DNA of 9,930 nt from Hyphomicrobiaceae bacterium (lineage in GTDB: Bacteria; Pseudomonadota; Alphaproteobacteria; Rhizobiales; Hyphomicrobiaceae): contig JAFMSC010000118.1 in the NCBI GenBank assembly GCA_017353825.1, positions 1 to 9,930 of the forward strand, written 5' to 3'. Made by a program: the position numbers and the translations under genes. Positions 1-8,982 of this stretch are shown here, in pieces (positions within the stretch are counted from its first letter, which is position 1; each line of letters begins with the position of its first letter). Under the pieces are notes generated by a model, which was not told the DNA's origin, did not search any database, and saw nothing but the letters and a program-made list of their open reading frames with translations.

Positions 1-1
1 C

Positions 2-247
2 AAGTTCCTGGTACGCGCGCCGGGCGAGCCGCACCGGAGCCTGTCCTACCTCATCACTGCCGGCGACGACTACGAGGTGCTCGCCGCCGTCCCCCCCGCG
101 CGCGCCGCCGAGTTCCGCGCCACCGCCGAGGCTGTCGCCGTCCCGGTCGCCCAGATCGGCGGTGTCACGGCCGGCTCCGGTCTGCGCATCGACGGCCCCG
201 ACGGCCGCCCTCTCCCGCTCGACCGCCTCGGCTGGGACCATTTCTGA
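2..247 (+). CDS. thiL: Thiamine-monophosphate kinase, C-terminal fragment (5' end outside the window)
   Basis: Only the last 81 residues are present, in frame 2 and ending at TGA 245-247. ThiL phosphorylates thiamine monophosphate to thiamine diphosphate with ATP in the cytoplasm, the last step of cofactor synthesis. The visible fragment carries the family's C-terminal signature: a TAGDDYEVLAAV segment near window residue 20 (the family GDDYEL motif), then an IGGVTAGSGLRI stretch, then a terminal WDHF. The gene lies just upstream of hppA in the same direction, an order I recall from Hyphomicrobiales, often with nusB upstream. The fragment itself is intact, with no frameshift seen. Identification rests on the C-terminal domain only, so a related PurM/ThiL-superfamily kinase is the alternative, but motif and context agree. 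Confidence 0.88.
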   Translation, partial: KFLVRAPGEPHRSLSYLITAGDDYEVLAAVPPARAAEFRATAEAVAVPVAQIGGVTAGSGLRIDGPDGRPLPLDRLGWDHF

Positions 248-326
248 AGCCAACCGAAGATCGTAAACTGTGGTTGTGAAAGCCCCGTAGCGCTCGGCGC
301 AGGCGCAAAATAATAAGACGTGTGGC

Positions 327-362
327 ACAACCGCATGCGGCAATAGCGGCAGGTGCGGTTGT
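327..362. repeat. 9-bp stem-loop in the thiL-hppA gap
   Basis: A perfect inverted repeat: ACAACCGCA (327-335) and TGCGGTTGT (354-362) around an 18-nt loop. The left arm overlaps a 10-bp palindrome, CCGCATGCGG (331-340), so two alternative foldings compete. No T-run follows on either strand, so a classical intrinsic terminator is unlikely. It lies 80 nt after the thiL stop and 163 nt before the hppA start. It could be an mRNA leader structure or a protein-binding site. The rest of the 248-524 gap holds an AT-rich patch (306-316) but no promoter hexamer pair I would defend. Confidence 0.45.
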
Positions 363-524
363 ATTGCAACGACTTCGGACATTTGGCATGGTCCGCCCGC
401 GAATCCGGCACTCGGGGTGCGGGCTGAGGTGGGCGGGGCGGCGCAAGGCCCCCCGCGCGCCGTCGCGCTTTGCCGCGCAGCTCCAGCTTCAGTCGACGAG
501 AAGGGCAAGGACAAGGGGACGACC

Positions 525-2651
<2,127 letters not shown>

Positions 2652-2697
2652 CCAGGGTTGCAGGGGTGACCCCGGGCGCGAGCCACCCTATTGGGAC

Positions 2698-2725
2698 GCG
2701 CTGCAGCTTGCAGGCGCTTGGTTTG
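2698..2725 (+). terminator. Possible terminator after hppA
   Basis: GCGCTGCA (2698-2705) can pair with TGCAGGCGC (2709-2717): eight base pairs, one bulged G (2714) and a 3-nt loop. A partly T-rich stretch follows (TTGGTTTG, 2718-2725). It begins 47 nt after the hppA stop, before the convergent AsmA-like gene. The T-tract is broken, so termination may be weak or Rho-assisted. A second small hairpin (GGGG-TGA-CCCC, 2663-2673) sits just after the stop. The rest of the 157-nt convergent gap shows nothing else. Confidence 0.35.
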
Positions 2726-2808
2726 CTCGACTGGGGATTAGGGCAGTGTCGCGGTTGGGGGCGCAGCATCCCACATCGTGGCTGCGACCCGCATCCGGCG
2801 GGGCGCCC

Positions 2809-4662
2809 TCAGGGGGCCCTCGCCGCGGAGCCCTGGTCGCTATCCTCCCTGAAGAGCGCCGGGTCCGGCCACGGCCCGCGCACGCTCATGGTTTCGGCGC
2901 CTGCGTCCGTAAGCTTCAGGGGCTGATCGGGCGGCAGGTTCGACTTCATGATCAATCGGGCATCCATGTGCCCGTCGACCAGGCCGAACCGGCCCGCCAG
3001 TGCGAGCGCCACGTCGCCCGCGCGCGCCTGCGCCTCCTCGGCGAAAGCGACGCCGTCGATGATTAGTGCGCGCGCCTCCAGGTGCTGGACGTTGGTGTAG
3101 GACTTGGCCAGCCCCGCCCAGCCGTGCATCCCGCCTTTGGCGGCCTCGCGCACGGCTCGCAGGTCGAGCGCCAGCCGGCCTCCCTCCGGCATGGACAGGG
3201 ACGCGTTGCCTGAGAGCCGCTTGGCGATGTCGTTCAGGGTGTAGCCGGTGCTCGTCAGGTCCAGGCTCAGCGCGGCGCGGCCGGAAAGCGCCGGCGTGCC
3301 AAGCAGACTGGCGGACGCCGGCCCTGTGTCCATGTCCTCGACCTTGGCGCGTAGCGCGTAGCGCGGCGCCGCCTCACTCATGATGGCCGTGAGTTGCGCG
3401 GTGAGGCTGCCCGTGGGCAGTTCGAGCTCGGCGATGTCGGCGTGCAGCTTGCCGCCCTGGGTGGTGATGGTGGCGCCGCCCTGTCCGAACGTTAAATCCC
3501 TCACAATGACACGGCGCGCGGAGATGCGCATGTCGGCATCGAGGTAGCGGATGAGTGGCAGCGACACGTCGAATGAGGTCCCCCAGCCCATTGCCAGTTC
3601 GAAGCCGAAGAACTGGGTGCGCGCCGCATCGAGGTAGGTCGTCAGGTTAAGCGTGGGAAAATCCAGCGTGGCTTCCACCAACGGCCGGTCGCCCCCCAGG
3701 TTCAGCACCACGCTGCCGTTACCCTCGTTGCCGTCCACTGCGATCTGCGCCTTCTCGAAGGCCAGCGACCGGCGCGCCCAGGTCAGGTCGCCCTTGATGC
3801 TTGTCGCATTGAAGCCATCGGTGAGGTAGAGCGGGAGGTCGAACCAGCGGCCAACGCGGCGCAGGCTCGAGATCGACAACTGGGTCTGGCCCAAGAGCTG
3901 CAGATCCTCGCTCAGGTCGGCGTGGCCGTCGAAGGAGCCCTGCAGCAGGTTGGTGTTGAACGACATCTGCAGCGGCCAGCGCCGCGGATTTTTGTCGTCG
4001 GGCTGTCCCACTGTGGCGTCGAAGGCTAGCCGCTGGCCGCGCATGGTGAAGCTGCCAAGGATCGCAAACTGGCCGCGACGCGTCTTCTTCACCTCCGCCT
4101 GGAGGTCGGTGAGGGTCTCCACGTCGCCGTCGGCCATGGTGACGTTGAGCGTGCCGCGCCGGACGACAATGAGGTCGAAGCCCAGTGCCCCGATCTGCTG
4201 GATCAGCGGCGACGCCAGCTCGCGCTCCACCCCGTCGGTTCCGTCGTTGGCTGCCGGAGCCATCGGGTGCGGGCCGCCAGCGCTGAGCGTGAACACCGGT
4301 CCGTCCAGGACGACCTGGGACGCCGCCCCGCCGGACGGCGCCGATGGCCCGTAGTCGTAGATGACAGCGCGCGTCAACATCAGGTCCGGGTTGATCGCCA
4401 GCCGCACCGGCACTGTCAGCACGTGCAGGTCGCGCGGGGAGGCGATGACCGATGAGCCGGAGAAGGTGTCGTCCCTGCGCCGGTCGGCGAAATACATGGG
4501 CGCCAGCACGGCAAACAGCGCGCATGCGGCAAGCCCGAGAGCCAATTTGCGCAAGCGCGGCAGGCGAATGTTGCGTTTCATGTCGAGGAGGGGGTCTCCG
4601 GCTTTCGGATCGATCATGCGCGTCATCGCCGGCCCGACTATCTGTCTAAAACGCGACCTCAC
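2809..4662 (-). CDS. AsmA-like family envelope protein
   Basis: A 617-residue protein with a basic N-terminus, one membrane anchor at about residues 39-59 (ALGLAACALFAVLAPMYF core), then a long beta-rich periplasmic region of alternating polar and hydrophobic residues. The C-terminal part (about 461-605) has the AsmA-type pattern: LSLDLTSTGYTLNDIAKRLS, GNASLSMPEGGRLALDL, a repeated 'hydrophobic-IDGVAF' strand, and a terminal VRGPWPDPAL. AsmA/TamB-like proteins are thought to act in phospholipid or outer-membrane transport and assembly; the substrate here is unknown. The start is GTG 4662 because GAGG lies 7 nt upstream. In-frame ATGs at 4626, 4617 and 4581 have poorer ribosome sites, and even the 4581 start would keep the anchor. 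The gene runs convergent to hppA and divergent from aacS, so it is probably monocistronic. Family assignment is by pattern, not by catalytic residues. Confidence 0.75.
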   Translation of the reverse strand: MRSRFRQIVGPAMTRMIDPKAGDPLLDMKRNIRLPRLRKLALGLAACALFAVLAPMYFADRRRDDTFSGSSVIASPRDLHVLTVPVRLAINPDLMLTRAVIYDYGPSAPSGGAASQVVLDGPVFTLSAGGPHPMAPAANDGTDGVERELASPLIQQIGALGFDLIVVRRGTLNVTMADGDVETLTDLQAEVKKTRRGQFAILGSFTMRGQRLAFDATVGQPDDKNPRRWPLQMSFNTNLLQGSFDGHADLSEDLQLLGQTQLSISSLRRVGRWFDLPLYLTDGFNATSIKGDLTWARRSLAFEKAQIAVDGNEGNGSVVLNLGGDRPLVEATLDFPTLNLTTYLDAARTQFFGFELAMGWGTSFDVSLPLIRYLDADMRISARRVIVRDLTFGQGGATITTQGGKLHADIAELELPTGSLTAQLTAIMSEAAPRYALRAKVEDMDTGPASASLLGTPALSGRAALSLDLTSTGYTLNDIAKRLSGNASLSMPEGGRLALDLRAVREAAKGGMHGWAGLAKSYTNVQHLEARALIIDGVAFAEEAQARAGDVALALAGRFGLVDGHMDARLIMKSNLPPDQPLKLTDAGAETMSVRGPWPDPALFREDSDQGSAARAP

Positions 4663-4694
4663 GGCGTTGCCTCACCCCCGGCATCCGCATCATA
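4663..4694 (-). promoter_or_regulatory. Possible -10 element and SD for the AsmA-like gene
   Basis: Read on the minus strand, TATGAT (plus-strand atcata, 4689-4694) matches five of six bases of the -10 consensus. A GAGG ribosome site follows 7 nt before the GTG start. No good -35 hexamer lies at the right distance, so the promoter call is weak; the ribosome site is better supported. On the other strand the same divergent gap (4663-4908) contains TATAAG (4788-4793), flanked by CAGCT/AGCTG arms (4781-4785, 4792-4796), a weak -10 candidate for aacS. Confidence 0.25.
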
Positions 4695-4908
4695 GTCGCA
4701 CCAAACGAGTGGCTGATCCCGCGCATGCGTCGCTGCGCACCAACACAGCTCATACAATTCGCGGCCGCCGGGTGCAAGCGCAGCTGCTATAAGCTGTGGA
4801 GCCGATATGCATTTTGGGCTCCCTCCCACCCATGGAACGAGGCCAGATCCAAGGCAAAACGTTGCAAACTGCAAGAACTGGAATGTGCAAGACCTGCCGA
4901 GACCTGTC

Positions 4909-6888
<1,980 letters not shown>

Positions 6889-6910
6889 GGGGTGTCACCC
6901 CGTGGTGGGG
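6889..6910 (+). repeat. Small overlapping hairpins right after the aacS stop
   Basis: GGGGT (6889-6893) and ACCCC (6897-6901) form a 5-bp stem with a 3-nt loop abutting the TAG stop. The CCCC half can instead pair with the GGGG at 6907-6910, so two hairpins are mutually exclusive. There is no T-run, so this is at best a stabilising or Rho-associated 3' structure. Confidence 0.25.
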
Positions 6911-7020
6911 ATTGCCGCAAGGCGCCGTCCGCCGAACCCTCGCCGGGCAACCGCGGATCAGGCGTCGCCTCGGGGTGCTCATTCCGCCCTACAAAGCTGA
7001 TCGCCAGGCCCCCCTCCTTT

Positions 7021-7088
7021 AATTTCCGCAATTTCCGCGCAATTCCTGAGCCAGGGCATCGACAAGCTGCCCCGATCTGGGCTAGAAC
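7021..7088 (+). promoter_or_regulatory. Candidate rplS promoter with an upstream AT-rich tandem repeat
   Basis: TCGACA (7059-7064) and TAGAAC (7083-7088) are 18 nt apart, matching five and four bases of the sigma-70 -35 and -10 consensus. Directly upstream are two perfect tandem AATTTCCGC copies (7021-7029, 7030-7038) and a partial third (AATTCC, 7041-7046), the most A/T-rich stretch of the aacS-rplS gap. Such a position would suit an UP-like element, expected for a highly expressed ribosomal gene. Transcription would start near 7095, giving a leader of about 90 nt. The remainder of the gap (6911-7020) shows nothing recognisable. Confidence 0.4.
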
Positions 7089-7123
7089 CCCGCGCCATTG
7101 GCTCCCGAAACACCCCGTACGCG

Positions 7124-7150
7124 GGCCCCTCCAGACGGATGGACGGGGCC
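7124..7150 (+). promoter_or_regulatory. Bulged 10-bp hairpin in the rplS leader
   Basis: GGCCCCTCCA (7124-7133) pairs with TGGA-C-GGGGCC (7140-7150): ten base pairs, one bulged C (7144) and a 6-nt loop GACGGA. Two more pairs can form outside it (7121-7122 with 7151-7152). It ends 25 nt before the GAGG ribosome site of rplS and has no T-run, so an mRNA structure fits better than a terminator. Ribosomal-protein leaders often bind their own product; L19 leader motifs are described in other phyla. Whether this one does so is inference. Confidence 0.4.
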
Positions 7151-7184
7151 GCGGGTGCGATCGTTCTGCAGTTCCGAGGCTTCC

Positions 7185-7895
7185 ATGACCCCGACCATCA
7201 TCCAAGAGATCGAACGCGACCAGATGCGCGCCGTGACGGCCCAGCGCATGGTGCCTGAGTTCGCGCCAGGCGATACCGTCCGAGTCATGGTGAAGGTGGT
7301 GGAGGTCGCCGATGCCGACCCCAAGGACAAGAGGAAGGCTAAAGCGGCGGAGCCCAAGACCACGGTGCGCCTGCAGGCCTACGAGGGCGTGGTGATGGCC
7401 CGCTCGGGGAGCGGCCTCAACGAGAATTTCACGGTGCGCAAAATCTCCTATGGCGAGGGCGTAGAGCGTGTATTTCCTGTCTATTCGCCCTACATCGCCT
7501 CAATCGAGGTGCTGCGCCGCGGCAAAGTGCGCCGCGCCAAGCTCTATTACTTGCGCGGCCGGCGCGGCAAGTCGGCGCGCATCTTCGAGCGCACGGACGC
7601 GCGCGCCAAGCGCCTTAACGCGGCGTTCAAGGGCTTCAAGAAGCCCAAGGGTGCGCCCGACGATCTCACCCAGATCACGACCATCAGCGCCGAGCTGGCG
7701 GAGCGGCTAAGCGGGCTAGGCGTCATCAAGTTCGAGCAGATCGCCAACTTCTCCGACGATGATATCGCCAACGTCGACGAAGCGTTGGGGCTCGAAGGCC
7801 GCATCGAGAAGGACGACTGGGTGGGCCAGGCGCAGCGCTTGCGGGCCGAGGCCACCGCAGCCGAGGTGCCGGCCGAGGACGCGGCCAAGGCGTAA
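7185..7895 (+). CDS. rplS: Large-subunit ribosomal protein L19 (bL19) with internal insertion and C-terminal extra domain
   Basis: L19 sits at the 30S-50S interface and forms part of an intersubunit bridge. Residues 1-40 and 61-136 match the family: FAPGDTVRV, QAYEGVVMARSG, NENFTVRKISYGEGVERVFPVYSP, RRGKVRRAKLYYLRGRRGKSARI. The protein is 236 residues against about 115 in E. coli. Two additions explain this. A charged stretch between VVE and RLQAYEG (about 41-60, rich in K, D and A) adds some 17 residues. A tail follows a basic linker (137-158) and spans about 159-219, with DDLTQI, AELAERLSGLGVIKFEQIANF, and GRIEKDDWVGQAQRL. ATG 7185 has GAGG 5 nt upstream, and the frame-open region before it is unlike L19. 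The gene is not next to trmD, its usual alphaproteobacterial neighbour, and has its own candidate promoter. Confidence 0.97.
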   Translation: MTPTIIQEIERDQMRAVTAQRMVPEFAPGDTVRVMVKVVEVADADPKDKRKAKAAEPKTTVRLQAYEGVVMARSGSGLNENFTVRKISYGEGVERVFPVYSPYIASIEVLRRGKVRRAKLYYLRGRRGKSARIFERTDARAKRLNAAFKGFKKPKGAPDDLTQITTISAELAERLSGLGVIKFEQIANFSDDDIANVDEALGLEGRIEKDDWVGQAQRLRAEATAAEVPAEDAAKA

Positions 7896-7906
7896 GGTCG
7901 CGTGGA

Positions 7907-7982
7907 CCTAAGGCCATTGCACCATCTCACCCGCGGTTTGGTGATCTCACGCGGGTTTGGCGCAATGCGGCTTGGCCTTAGG
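7907..7982. repeat. 76-nt imperfect inverted repeat enclosing two 20-nt tandem copies, between convergent genes
   Basis: Outer arms CCTAAGGCC (7907-7915) and GGCCTTAGG (7974-7982) are perfectly complementary. Pairing continues with ATTGC (7916-7920) and GCAAT (7962-7966) across a 7-nt one-sided bulge (7967-7973). Inside are two tandem units starting ATCTCAC (7924-7943 and 7944-7962), the first reading on as CCGCGGTTTGGTG and the second as GCGGGTTTGGCG. They allow either a CCCGCG/CGCGGG stem (7930-7935, 7950-7955) or a CACCA/TGGTG stem (7920-7924, 7939-7943). The element fills the gap between rplS and the convergent GNAT gene. It may be a bidirectional terminator, but neither strand has a T-run, so a REP-like palindrome or a small structured RNA is also possible. 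Confidence 0.6.
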
Positions 7983-7999
7983 GCACCCTGCTTGCCGCA

Positions 8000-8575
8000 T
8001 CACGCCGCGCGCATGAGACGGGCTTGCAGATCAAGCACCGCGATGATGAAGCCGAGGCGATCCTCGGCCGCCTCCGTCGCCAGCGAGAAGTAGTCGGGCT
8101 GCGCGGGCAGGATCTCGCCCACCACGTCGCCGTACTCGAAGCGCAGGAGCGCATCGTGCTTGCGGGCGATCGCCTGCATCCTGGCGTTCTCGGCAAGGCA
8201 GCTCATGTAGAGCCGGCGGATATTGCGGTTGCGCGCTGCCCGCACCACCCGGCCCATGAGGTCGGTGCCGACGCCGTGGTCCTGGTAGGGCTTCTCCACT
8301 GAGAAGGCCGCCTCGGCCTGTTCGCCCCAGGCGTCTCCCAGGCGCCGCAGCTCTGACGCGCCGCGCACGACGCCGTCCACAAGATGGCCGTAGACTAGGC
8401 TGCCGTACTCGGTCATCCGGCTGGCATAGGCCTTGATGAAGTCGTCCGAGACCAGGTGGGCGAAGCGCAGACGGCGGCTCTCCGGATCGAGGCGCAGCAG
8501 GTGGTCGCGGAACTTGTCGGTCTCCGTCGGCCAGAGGCGACGTATGCTACCCTCGCCGGCTTCGAAGTCGCTCAT
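8000..8575 (-). CDS. GNAT-family N-acetyltransferase
   Basis: A 191-residue single-domain protein expected to transfer an acetyl group from acetyl-CoA to an amine; the substrate cannot be read from sequence. The acetyl-CoA loop is Q98-D-H-G101-V-G103 in the motif A pattern QxxGxG, followed by helix TDLMGRVVRAARNR. Motif B is seen in YMSCLAENARMQAIARK (123-139) with Asn130. The N-terminus (IRRLWPTETDKFRDHLLRLDPESRRLRF) resembles alphaproteobacterial GNAT proteins and the acetyltransferase part of larger Pat-like enzymes. Start: ATG 8575 has GAGGAG 8 nt upstream. A TTG two codons earlier (8581) would lie only 2 nt from that site, so it is rejected. The gene is convergent to rplS and divergent from zapE, probably monocistronic. 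Its leader has unusual repeats, listed separately. Confidence 0.88.
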   Translation of the reverse strand: MSDFEAGEGSIRRLWPTETDKFRDHLLRLDPESRRLRFAHLVSDDFIKAYASRMTEYGSLVYGHLVDGVVRGASELRRLGDAWGEQAEAAFSVEKPYQDHGVGTDLMGRVVRAARNRNIRRLYMSCLAENARMQAIARKHDALLRFEYGDVVGEILPAQPDYFSLATEAAEDRLGFIIAVLDLQARLMRAA

Positions 8576-8577
8576 GA

Positions 8578-8605
8578 TCAAAGCTCCTCTATCAAAGCTC
8601 CTCTA
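8578..8605 (-). repeat. Tandemly duplicated ribosome-binding segment before the GNAT gene
   Basis: Two perfect, adjacent 14-nt copies lie at 8578-8591 and 8592-8605, reading TAGAGGAGCTTTGA on the coding (minus) strand. Each contains a strong GAGGAG Shine-Dalgarno core. The proximal one is 8 nt from ATG 8575; the distal one lies 14 nt further out, too far to serve that start directly. The duplication also creates a second in-phase TTG context. Confidence 0.75.
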
Positions 8606-8633
8606 CGGGGTCTGTCGAGGTCGTCGGGCCGCG

Positions 8634-8683
8634 GTGCGTTGCGCGGCGAGTGTCCCCATGTGGGGTCTGTTATCGCAACGCAC
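8634..8683. repeat. Nested inverted repeats upstream of the GNAT gene
   Basis: Outer arms GTGCGTTGCG (8634-8643) and CGCAACGCAC (8674-8683) are a perfect 10-bp inverted repeat, 30 nt apart. Centred between them is CCCCA-TG-TGGGG (8654-8665). On the GNAT strand they lie about 60-110 nt before the ATG, so the pair could be an operator or a leader mRNA structure. A 9-nt direct repeat GGGGTCTGT occurs at 8607-8615 and again at 8662-8670, overlapping the inner arm. Confidence 0.55.
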
Positions 8684-8982
8684 AATACAGTCCAAAACAA
8701 GCCGTTCTGTGGCTACAAATAATCGTGACGGGACAATGAGCTGGTGAGTTGCTGCGGCGCCACATGACGGGCCCTAGATTGTGGGCAAAGCAGCGCGGCC
8801 CCCTTGACAAGTGTCCGGGTCGGCAAGCCCAGGCGTCCCTCGGCAAGCCCAACCTGGGCCCACGCTGGCAACACCAGCGGGCCCGACGGGCCCGACACAC
8901 GAGACCGAATCTCGCCCCGCCACACCCCCCAGCACGTTTTGCGTGTTGACCCTGCCGGCGTGCCAGGCTAGCCGAGACGCCC
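8684..8982. other. GNAT-zapE divergent spacer, rest of the 407-nt gap
   Basis: No gene is supported here. An A/T-richer patch (about 8684-8725) probably holds the divergent promoters, but I find no hexamer pair worth calling. Small repeats: TCGGCAAGCCCA at 8820-8831 and 8840-8851 (period 20), and tandem GGGCCCGAC at 8879-8887 and 8888-8896. A CGCTGG-CAACA-CCAGCG hairpin lies just before the latter. A perfect TTGACA (8804-8809) has no -10 partner at 16-18 nt. Reading frames through this GC-rich DNA give proline/glycine-rich products that look like chance. Confidence 0.4.

Noticed and set aside
417..524. Upstream in-frame extension of hppA
   Set aside because: A non-family, basic low-complexity segment; ATG 525 has a clear ribosome site and gives the usual length.
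8576..8581. TTG start two codons before the GNAT ATG
   Set aside because: It lies only 2 nt from GAGGAG, too close; ATG 8575 has 8-nt spacing.
8804..8809. Perfect TTGACA upstream of zapE
   Set aside because: No -10-like hexamer 16-18 nt downstream, only GC-rich sequence.
8713..8925. 70-codon - strand frame in the GNAT-zapE spacer
   Set aside because: No ribosome site, no recognisable domain, and composition follows the repeats; a chance frame.
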